DNA of 13,842 nucleotides, taken from positions 1 to 13,842 of the forward strand of contig PFTQ01000054.1 of the NCBI GenBank assembly GCA_002789635.1. Direction: 5' to 3'. The DNA is from Candidatus Aenigmarchaeota archaeon CG_4_9_14_3_um_filter_37_18. GTDB taxonomy: Archaea; Aenigmatarchaeota; Aenigmatarchaeia; CG10238-14. Shown here in pieces: positions 1 through 5,011 of this stretch; position 1 is the first letter of the stretch; every line of letters begins with the position of its first letter. The position numbers and the translations under genes were made by a program. Under the pieces are notes generated by a model. The model was not told the DNA's origin and made no database searches. It was given only the letters and a program-made list of their open reading frames with translations.

Positions 1-191
1 TTATATTTTGTTTTTTTCATGCCTTCCGAAAGCCTTCTCAGTGCTGCCTTGACGGCTTCAAAATTTTTCAAGCCAAGATCCTTCTGAATCTGCCTCGCTA
101 AGGAAGACAAATTCACTATCCCCTCCTCGAGGGACTCTTTTATGTATGGCTTGTTTTTTATGTAAAGCCTTACTTCTTCAGCCACTGACAT
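1..191 (-). CDS. Small archaeal helix-turn-helix-like protein, N-terminal part (runs off left edge)
   Basis: This minus-strand frame is open from an ATG at 191 to the window edge, giving 63 residues without a stop. The product begins MSVAEEVRLYIKNKPYIKES and continues with a segment containing SLARQIQKDLGL and AVKAALRRL. It is charged and helical throughout. The central part, with 'IVNLSSLARQIQ' followed by 'FEAVKAALRR', reads like a compact winged-helix or helix-turn-helix unit. Similar N-termini occur, as I recall, in archaeal proteins annotated as predicted regulators of amino-acid metabolism, some with a C-terminal ACT domain; whether an ACT domain follows here lies outside the window. 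No Shine-Dalgarno sequence precedes the ATG, but a TATA-like box sits about 25 bases upstream, so the mRNA is probably leaderless. It is transcribed divergently from the arginine operon, so it could regulate it, but this rests on position alone. Confidence 0.75.
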   Translation of the reverse strand, partial: MSVAEEVRLYIKNKPYIKESLEEGIVNLSSLARQIQKDLGLKNFEAVKAALRRLSEGMKKTKY

Positions 192-201
192 GATATATAT
201 G

Positions 202-213
202 TACCATTTGGTA
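202..213. promoter_or_regulatory. Short inverted repeat, candidate operator
   Basis: TACCA-TT-TGGTA forms an inverted repeat with a 2-base centre. After one G/T position, two more pairs extend it on each side. It lies between, and partly overlaps, the TATA-like box and the start codon of the leftward gene. A protein bound here would block initiation, so autoregulation is possible. No known operator is matched. Confidence 0.35.
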
Positions 214-221
214 TATTTAAG
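211..221 (-). promoter_or_regulatory. TATA box of the leftward gene
   Basis: Read on the minus strand, CTTAAATATAC is a good archaeal TATA element. Its centre is about 25 bases upstream of the ATG at 191, which would place the transcript start at or next to the start codon. This fits the absence of a ribosome binding site. Confidence 0.55.
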
Positions 222-249
222 TCTTATTTTGTTACATAAATGTCATAAA

Positions 250-260
250 GTTTAAATATG
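250..260 (+). promoter_or_regulatory. Alternative rightward TATA-like element
   Basis: GTTTAAATATG is A/T-only apart from its ends, and AAA lies just upstream as a possible BRE. It would start a transcript near 281. It is a second candidate for the tRNA/arginine transcript; the element at 280-289 is better placed for the leader frame. Confidence 0.35.
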
Positions 261-279
261 TTTCCCGCAATTAATTATG

Positions 280-289
280 TTATAAATAA
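280..289 (+). promoter_or_regulatory. TATA box, likely promoter of the tRNA-Arg / arginine operon
   Basis: TTATAAATAA matches the archaeal TATA element. Its centre near 284-285 predicts a transcript start at about 309-312, exactly where an ATG begins a short reading frame. No better TATA box lies nearer the tRNA at 416 or argG at 586, and the argG ribosome binding site is only 11 bases past the tRNA end. One transcript covering leader, tRNA and arginine genes is therefore the simplest reading. Confidence 0.5.
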
Positions 290-308
290 CTGTGAAAAAG
301 TGATTAAA

Positions 309-395
309 ATGAAACAAAAAATTAAATCACAAAAAAACGTTTTGTTTACGTTTAGTTCTAGTTCTCTTTCTAGCGTATTGAGGCTCAGACGTTGA
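309..395 (+). CDS. Putative leader peptide ending Arg-Leu-Arg-Arg
   Basis: An ATG at 309 opens a 28-codon frame ending in TGA at 393-395. The product starts MKQKIKSQKN, has a Ser-rich middle (FSSSSLSS), and ends VLRLRR. Three of the last four codons are arginine (AGG, AGA, CGT), upstream of arginine biosynthesis genes. There is no Shine-Dalgarno sequence, but the TATA box at 280-289 would start the RNA at this ATG, allowing leaderless translation. The TGAGGC within the Leu-Arg codons (379-384) is complementary to GCCTCA at the 5' end of the tRNA (416-421), so translation could affect folding of the tRNA leader. The frame is short, and serine and lysine codons arise readily in AT-rich DNA, so chance is a real alternative. 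Confidence 0.3.
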   Translation: MKQKIKSQKNVLFTFSSSSLSSVLRLRR

Positions 396-445
396 TGTAA
401 TCATTGGTTCTTCTTGCCTCAGTCGCCTAATTGGATAGGACACAG

Positions 446-487
446 ACCTAGTGTAGGTCTTCGGTGCAAGCCTTCTATGGGGTGTTT
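446..487 (+). other. tRNA intron 1, noncanonical position 29/30 (42 nt)
   Basis: The flanks form a complete bulge-helix-bulge. The central helix is ACAC (440-443) with GTGT (482-485). The two 3-base bulges are AG^A (444-446) and TT^G (486-488). The outer exon helix is AGG (437-439) with CCT (489-491). The inner intron helix is CCTA (447-450) with TGGG (478-481), containing one G-T. The splicing endonuclease cuts after the second base of each bulge, giving exactly the CAG+GC junction needed for the anticodon stem. A separate hairpin, AGACCTA-GTG-TAGGTCT (444-460), competes with this fold. Confidence 0.7.
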
Positions 488-510
488 GCCTCCTATGTGC
501 AAGCCTACGG
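464..510 (+). repeat. Tandem imperfect repeat of the tRNA mini-exon with its flank
   Basis: Unit 1 (464-479) is GTGCAAGCCTTCTATG. Unit 2 (482-497) is GTGTTTGCCTCCTATG, differing at four positions. A partial third unit (497-510) reads GTGCAAGCCTACGG and shares the first ten bases with unit 1. The 8-base mini-exon is GCCTCCTA in unit 2 (anticodon CCU) and GCCTTCTA in unit 1 (anticodon UCU). Pairing of splice motifs favours unit 2 as the exon used: its GTGT gives a 4/4 central helix, while GTGC of unit 1 gives 3/4 and almost no inner helix. An internal duplication is the simplest origin. Confidence 0.6.
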
Positions 511-523
511 TTCTTTTGGAAAA
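496..523 (+). other. tRNA intron 2, canonical position 37/38 (28 nt)
   Basis: Cutting after A495 and A523 leaves loop CTCCTAA over stem GCCTG. The motif is relaxed: TCC (491-493) pairs with GGA (518-520), C490-A521 is a mismatch, the bulges would be TA^T and AA^A, and the inner helix is weak (AAG 501-503 with CTT 513-515). The outer helix is the anticodon stem, completed only once intron 1 is removed, which suggests ordered splicing. The run of five A's at 520-524 leaves the exact 3' cut ambiguous, but the mature sequence is the same. Confidence 0.6.
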
Positions 524-570
524 AGCCTGAGGTTGCGGGTTCAAATCTCGCCTGGGGCATCAAAAATATC

Positions 571-578
571 GAGGTGAT
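571..578 (+). promoter_or_regulatory. Ribosome binding site that sets the argG start
   Basis: GAGGTGAT is a full match to the archaeal anti-Shine-Dalgarno sequence, 7 bases before ATG 586. A GTG at 574 in the same frame lies inside this site, so it cannot be the start. Confidence 0.85.
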
Positions 579-585
579 TAAAAAA

Positions 586-1803
586 ATGGGAAAAAATTCA
601 AAAGAAAAGATTTTGTTAGCCTTTTCAGGAGGTTTAGATACCTCCTTTTGTATTGTTTACCTAAAGGATCAAGGTTATGATGTAATCACAGCTACAGTTG
701 ATAGCGGTGGATTTTCAAAGGAGGAATTGGATGAAATTAAAGAGAAATCCAAAAAATTAGGAGCGATCGAACATCATACTATAGATGGAAAAAAAGAACT
801 TTTTGATAATTTCATCTCATACACAATAAAAGCTAATGCTTTAAGGGGAGGTGTTTACCCTCTTTCCGCAAGTTGTGAAAGATATATACAGGCAAGCAAA
901 GTAGTTGAACTTGCATTGAAAAAAAACATTAAAAAAATAGCTCATGGCAGCACAGGAGCGGGTAATGATCAAGTAAGATTTCATTTATCTATTAAGAATT
1001 TTGCCCCAGAGATTGAAATAATAACACCTATAAGAGATTTGGGTACTTCAAGGAAAGAGGAAACTGAATATCTTAAAAAACATGGTTTTGAAGTACCAAT
1101 GAAAACCAGTGATTATTCGATAAACAAAGGTTTCATGGGAAATACAATTGGTGGAAAGGAAACTTTGGGATCATGGGATTCGCCCCCAGATGATGTGTAT
1201 CCAGAATCAAATTCCCCGGAAAAAGCTCCCGATAATCCTGAAACATTAATAATTGGTTTTGAAAAGGGAATTCCAATTTCGATCAATGATAAGAAATATG
1301 ATCCATTGAAGATACTCCAAAAATTAGCTCAAATAGGAAATAAACATGGGATTGGTAGAGATATACACCTAGGTGCCACTATTTTGGGAATTAAAGGAAG
1401 GGTGGCTTTTGAAGCACCTGCAGCAATGATTTTGCATAAAACACATAAAGAGTTGGAAAAATTAATTTTGACCAAACTACAATTTTTCTGGAAAAATCAT
1501 TTGGGTAGTGTCTATGGAGATCTACTTCATGAAGGGCTATATTTTGATCCTGTTATGAGGGATATAGAAAAAATGATTGACAGTAGTCAAAAATTTGTTT
1601 GTGGAGATGTTAAGGTAAAACTTTACAAGGGCAACATAATCGTCCAGGGTGTTAAAAGTCCTTTTTCTTTGATGGATAAGAGCATTGGAACTTATGGTGA
1701 GAAGAATATTCTCTGGGACGGTAAGGATGCTGAAGGGTTTTGTAAAATTTATGGTTTAGAGGGAATCATCACAAACAAAATTCAAAAAGGTGACTTGAAA
1801 TGA
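586..1803 (+). CDS. argG: Argininosuccinate synthase
   Basis: It ligates citrulline and aspartate with ATP to argininosuccinate, the second-last step of arginine synthesis, in the cytosol. The 405-residue product has the PP-loop AFSGGLDTS (12-20), the citrulline/aspartate-binding stretch HGSTGAGNDQVRF (120-132), and YSINKG...GGKETL (177-194). Length is normal for the family. Variants such as GGFSKEEL (41-48), YPLSASCER (91-99) and YSINKG in place of the usual YSID-x-NLWG resemble, from memory, the Bacteroidetes form and not the common archaeal one. The start is ATG 586, preceded by GAGGTGAT. All eight Arg codons are AGA or AGG. The gene follows the tRNA-Arg by 26 bases and overlaps the next gene by 4 bases (ATGA), indicating translational coupling. 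It is the first enzyme gene of the operon. Confidence 0.95.
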   Translation: MGKNSKEKILLAFSGGLDTSFCIVYLKDQGYDVITATVDSGGFSKEELDEIKEKSKKLGAIEHHTIDGKKELFDNFISYTIKANALRGGVYPLSASCERYIQASKVVELALKKNIKKIAHGSTGAGNDQVRFHLSIKNFAPEIEIITPIRDLGTSRKEETEYLKKHGFEVPMKTSDYSINKGFMGNTIGGKETLGSWDSPPDDVYPESNSPEKAPDNPETLIIGFEKGIPISINDKKYDPLKILQKLAQIGNKHGIGRDIHLGATILGIKGRVAFEAPAAMILHKTHKELEKLILTKLQFFWKNHLGSVYGDLLHEGLYFDPVMRDIEKMIDSSQKFVCGDVKVKLYKGNIIVQGVKSPFSLMDKSIGTYGEKNILWDGKDAEGFCKIYGLEGIITNKIQKGDLK

Positions 1804-2828
1804 AAATAAAAGTTGACAAGATTGCATCATCTACTAAGAATATTCCTCTGGAAAAGGAGGTTGAAATTTCAGATAAAATTGAATCGGAAGAAGGTAATCT
1901 GATAGCGGTCAAATCCTTTGAGGAAAAATCAGTTTATGATCAAATTGAGCTGATAGATGGAAGAATGTCCAAAATTCTAAAGGGCGACATAATAGTAGGT
2001 GTTTTAGGTGAAAGAAAAGCTTTGAAGGGTTTCAAAGGTGAAGTTCCAAAAAACCTTAAGGTTGGTGATATTGTAAATGTACTTAACTTAGGTGGGATTC
2101 TAGGAAAATGTACATCTAAAAATCCTAATTTTGGGAATCCACTTAAAGCTGAGGTTTTGGGTGCTGTTGTTAATAATGGCAATCAAGTGAACATAAAGAA
2201 GAATTCGATCGAATGGAAAGACCATCTAGAGGGAACTTCACCCATAATTCTCATAAGCGGAACTTGCATGGAATCTGGAAAGACAACAGTAGCATGTGAA
2301 ATAATACATGGGTTCAAACAAAAGGGATACAAAATTGTGGCAGCAAAACTAACTGGAGTTTCGTGTTTAAAAGATGTCAATAAAATGGTAGATTACGGCG
2401 CTATTTGTGCCAAAATATTTACGGATGCCGGTCTTCCATCAACAACTAATGTTAAAAATGTTGTAGCAGCTTCAAAAGGTATTTTATCCGAACTTAATAA
2501 GGAAAACCCAGACATAATCGTTGTAGAATTGGGTGATGGTCTTTTAGGTGGTTATGGTGTTGATTCAATCCTAAAGGACACTGAAATAATGAATTCTGTG
2601 AAGATTCATATATTTTGTGCAAACGATCCTGTAGGAGCATACGGTGGAAAGATAATATTTGACAAATTGGGCCTTAAGATTGGTATTGTTTCTGGGCCAA
2701 CTACCGATAATGATGTCGGAATTGATTTCATTCAAAATGAATTGGGTGTTCCAGCAACAAACGCAATTAGTAGCCCTGAAAAATTAGTCAGTTTGATTTC
2801 TGAGGTGATTGATAATGCAAAAGATTAA
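1800..2828 (+). CDS. Unrecognised P-loop protein within the arginine operon
   Basis: I do not recognise this 342-residue protein. Residues 1-125 look beta-rich, with a Gly-rich stretch KGDIIVGVLGERKALKGFKG (61-80) and VLNLGGILGKC (94-104). Residues 148-340 form a P-loop NTPase-like domain: Walker A GTCMESGKT (154-162), TDAGLPST (208-215), hydrophobic strand plus acidic residues VVELGDGLL (241-249), and later strands IHIFCAND and LKIGIVSGPTTD. The fold type recalls BioD, MobB or DUF1611-like proteins. There is no signal peptide or membrane segment. It starts at the ATG overlapping the argG stop, with AAAGGTGAC upstream, and overlaps argC by 14 bases, so it is made with the pathway enzymes. The operon has every step from N-acylglutamate onward but no glutamate N-acyltransferase. 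DUF1611-family DgcN is, as I recall, an acetyltransferase acting on D-glutamate, so an acyltransferase role is worth testing. A nucleotide-dependent or regulatory role is equally possible. Confidence 0.85.
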   Translation: MKIKVDKIASSTKNIPLEKEVEISDKIESEEGNLIAVKSFEEKSVYDQIELIDGRMSKILKGDIIVGVLGERKALKGFKGEVPKNLKVGDIVNVLNLGGILGKCTSKNPNFGNPLKAEVLGAVVNNGNQVNIKKNSIEWKDHLEGTSPIILISGTCMESGKTTVACEIIHGFKQKGYKIVAAKLTGVSCLKDVNKMVDYGAICAKIFTDAGLPSTTNVKNVVAASKGILSELNKENPDIIVVELGDGLLGGYGVDSILKDTEIMNSVKIHIFCANDPVGAYGGKIIFDKLGLKIGIVSGPTTDNDVGIDFIQNELGVPATNAISSPEKLVSLISEVIDNAKD

Positions 2829-3837
2829 AGCTGGAATTATAGGTGGATCTGGATATACAGGCGGAGAATTATTGAGAATACTCCTAATGCATGGAAAGGT
2901 AGAAGTCACTAAAGTGACATCCAGTACTTTTGAAAATAAACCTGTTTGCAATGTTCACAAGAATCTTAAGAATTTTACTGAATTGAATTTCGTGACAGAA
3001 CCAACTGAAGACATAGCTAACGAGGTAGATATACTTTTCTTTTGTCTGCCTCATGGGGTATCAATGTCAGAAGTACCTAAAGCGTTAGGTAAAACCAAAT
3101 TAATTGACCTAAGTGGAGACTTCAGGTTGAAAGATTACAAAATGTATGAAAAATACTACAAAATTCAACATACTCAGAAACAACTACTAAAAAAATCTAT
3201 ATATGGATTAACCGAGTTTAACAAGGAATCAATTAAAAAATCAGATTTTGTAGCCAATCCAGGATGTTTCCCAACAGGATCTCTTTTAGGACTTCTTCCA
3301 CTTTCAAAAGAGGGGCTCATAAAAGGCAACATTATAGTAAATGCTGTTACAGGATCTTCTGGAGCCGGTCATCTACCAGTTCAAGTAACCCATCACCCTG
3401 AAAGGAACCAGAATTTTAAAGCCTACAATATATTTGAACATAAGCACCAGCCAGAAATTTTTCAGGAAATAAGTAAATTTTCGAGTGATTTTAATCTAGT
3501 GTTCAGTCCACACTCAGGACCATTTTCGAGGGGAATATTTACTACATCTTATATTTTCCTAGAAAATGAGATGTCTGAAGAAGAAATCAAAAAAATATAT
3601 GAAAAATATTATAAGAAAGAATTTTTTGTCAGGTTAGTTGATGAAGTTAATTTGAACGTAGTGAAGAACACAAATTTTTGTGACTTGGCATTTAAAATTA
3701 GTGGGAATAAGGTAGTTGTTTTTACGGGAATTGACAACTTAGTTAAGGGGGCTTCTGGTCAAGCAGTTCAAAATATGAATTTGATGTTTGGTTTAAATGA
3801 AAAAACGGGATTGATGTTCCCTGGAACCAATCCTTAG
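2815..3837 (+). CDS. argC: N-acyl-gamma-glutamyl-phosphate reductase
   Basis: It reduces N-acyl-glutamyl phosphate to the semialdehyde with NADPH, the step after ArgB. The 340-residue protein opens with the Rossmann motif AGIIGGSGYTGGELLR (6-21). It contains the active-site cysteine C151 in NPGCFPTG, the loop NAVTGSSGAGHL (176-187), and the histidine region EHKHQPEI (208-215). IDLSGDFRL (97-105) is also typical. THHPERNQNFKAY (192-204) mixes a HHPER element I associate with LysY enzymes with an ArgC-like remainder, so substrate assignment relies on operon context: the neighbouring kinase and transcarbamylase are of the N-acyl type and no LysW carrier gene is present. The start is ATG 2815 after GAGGTGAT (2802-2809); an in-frame TTG at 2809 lies in that site. 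It overlaps the preceding gene by 14 bases. The argD ribosome binding site begins at its stop codon. Confidence 0.92.
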   Translation: MQKIKAGIIGGSGYTGGELLRILLMHGKVEVTKVTSSTFENKPVCNVHKNLKNFTELNFVTEPTEDIANEVDILFFCLPHGVSMSEVPKALGKTKLIDLSGDFRLKDYKMYEKYYKIQHTQKQLLKKSIYGLTEFNKESIKKSDFVANPGCFPTGSLLGLLPLSKEGLIKGNIIVNAVTGSSGAGHLPVQVTHHPERNQNFKAYNIFEHKHQPEIFQEISKFSSDFNLVFSPHSGPFSRGIFTTSYIFLENEMSEEEIKKIYEKYYKKEFFVRLVDEVNLNVVKNTNFCDLAFKISGNKVVVFTGIDNLVKGASGQAVQNMNLMFGLNEKTGLMFPGTNP

Positions 3838-3849
3838 GAGGTAATAGAA

Positions 3850-5010
3850 ATGAAAGATATGATAAAAATGACAGATGAAAATCAATTGAAGACTTTTAAA
3901 AGTCATGAAATAGTAGTATCCAAAGCTAAAGGAGCCTACATTTGGGACATTAATGGTAAAAAGTATCTAGATTTTTATGGAGGACATGCAGTAGCACTTA
4001 CAGGTCACTGTCATCCACATGTCGTTAAAGCCATAAAGAAGCAGGTTGAAAAAACGATTTTCTATTCGACCTACCTCTATAGTGATATAAGGGCGGAAGC
4101 ATTAGAGAAAATAGTAAGTGTTGCCCCAAAGAATATTTCAAAGGTATTTTTGTGTAATTCTGGGACCGAAGCAAATGAAACTGCGATGAAAATAGCCAGG
4201 AAATTTACTGGGAAGAAAAAAATAATCTCAATGAAGAACTCTTTCCACGGAAGAACAATCGGATCTTTAAGTGCAACTGGGATTGATCACTACAGAAAAC
4301 AGTTTAAGCCTCTACTGTCTGGATACAAATTTGCTAAATTCGGGAATATAGAGGATCTGAATAAAGTGATTGATAAAGAGACTGCGGGAGTAATCCTTGA
4401 ACCTATACAAAGTATGGGTGGCGTAGTCACAGGAACAGAAGATTATTACAAACAGCTTTCTGAAATCTGTGAAAAAAACGGTTGTCTTTTGATTTTTGAT
4501 GAAATCCAAACAGGTTTTGGAAGAACAGGTAAGATGTTCGCTTGTGAACATTGGAAAATCCAGCCAGATCTGATAACTTTCGCTAAAGGTGTAGCGAGTG
4601 GTATACCTATGGGTGGTGTTTTAGTAGATGAGAAAATTGCCGATACGATTAATTATGGGGAACATGGATGCACTTTCGGTAGTGGTCAAATTGCATGTGC
4701 ATCAGCAAAAGCAACAATAGAAGTTATACAGAATGAAAAATTGGTTGAAAACTCATCAAAAATGGGCAGACTAATAAAGAAAAAACTGAAAGATTTAGAA
4801 CAGATAGACGAAGTAAAAGGTTTGGGTCTTCTCCTTGGGTTAAAGATGAATGTGAATGTTAAAGAGTCTATCAAAAAAGGAATGAGATATGGGATAATAT
4901 TTGGGGATTCGTGTGATCCTGAAGTTGGGAGGTTGCTTCCACCTTTAATTATAAACGAAAAACATGTGGAAGAGTTTCACGAAGGTCTTAAAAAAGTTTT
5001 TGGTGAGTAA
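3850..5010 (+). CDS. argD: N-acylornithine aminotransferase (class III, PLP-dependent)
   Basis: It converts N-acylglutamate semialdehyde plus glutamate to N-acylornithine and 2-oxoglutarate. The 386-residue protein is a full-length fold-type I aminotransferase: CNSGTEANE (102-110) for cofactor phosphate, SFHGRTIGS (131-139), the pyridine-nitrogen aspartate D217 in IFDEIQTGFGRTG, and the Schiff-base lysine K246 in TFAKGVASG. DFYGGHAVALTGHCHP (41-56) is a conserved N-terminal element; the YGGHAV form is, as I recall, usual in lineages with N-acylornithine transcarbamylases. One oddity is FGSGQIACASA (276-286), where most ArgD proteins have FGGNPLACA, in a region that contacts PLP from the other subunit. 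The start ATG 3850 has a strong GGAGGT (3837-3842). A related GABA or other omega-aminotransferase cannot be excluded by sequence alone, but context decides for the arginine pathway. Confidence 0.92.
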   Translation: MKDMIKMTDENQLKTFKSHEIVVSKAKGAYIWDINGKKYLDFYGGHAVALTGHCHPHVVKAIKKQVEKTIFYSTYLYSDIRAEALEKIVSVAPKNISKVFLCNSGTEANETAMKIARKFTGKKKIISMKNSFHGRTIGSLSATGIDHYRKQFKPLLSGYKFAKFGNIEDLNKVIDKETAGVILEPIQSMGGVVTGTEDYYKQLSEICEKNGCLLIFDEIQTGFGRTGKMFACEHWKIQPDLITFAKGVASGIPMGGVLVDEKIADTINYGEHGCTFGSGQIACASAKATIEVIQNEKLVENSSKMGRLIKKKLKDLEQIDEVKGLGLLLGLKMNVNVKESIKKGMRYGIIFGDSCDPEVGRLLPPLIINEKHVEEFHEGLKKVFGE

Positions 5011-5011
5011 T

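Larger units (their letters stand above)
416..559 (+). tRNA. tRNA-Arg(CCU) gene with two introns
   Basis: The acceptor strands GCCTCAG (416-422) and CTGGGGC (552-558) pair in all seven positions with one G-T, followed by discriminator A559; CCA is not encoded. The T arm is GCGGG-TTCAAAT-CTCGC (535-551) and the variable loop AGGTT. The D loop AATTGGATA carries the GG pair. The D stem GCCT/GGAC has a C11-A24 mismatch. Read straight through, no proper anticodon arm forms. Removing 446-487 and 496-523 joins CAG+GCCTCCTA+AGCCTG, a perfect 5-bp anticodon stem with loop CTCCTAA: anticodon CCU, U33 and A37 present, mature length 74. The mature form closely resembles tRNA-Arg(CCU) of other organisms in D and anticodon arms. 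It lies 11 bases before the argG ribosome binding site, so 3' processing of the tRNA would create the argG mRNA 5' end. The splice choice is inferred; a UCU alternative is described separately. Confidence 0.85.

Noticed and set aside
444..460. The hairpin AGACCTA-GTG-TAGGTCT as the tRNA anticodon arm
   Set aside because: It would leave a 3-base loop with no U33 or usable anticodon, and reading directly on from CAGAC-CT gives an A34 anticodon with a mismatched stem.
503..510. Third repeat unit GCCTACGG as an internal exon with an ACG (Arg) anticodon
   Set aside because: A34 anticodons are not expected in archaea, position 37 would be G, and no splice motif supports it.
327..563. A 78-codon minus-strand frame across the leader and tRNA
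   Set aside because: It is antisense to a well-supported tRNA, has no promoter or binding site, and its product is Arg/Pro-rich low-complexity sequence typical of a shadow frame.
574..585. GTG 574 as the start of argG
   Set aside because: The GTG is part of GAGGTGAT itself; ATG 586 is correctly spaced from it.
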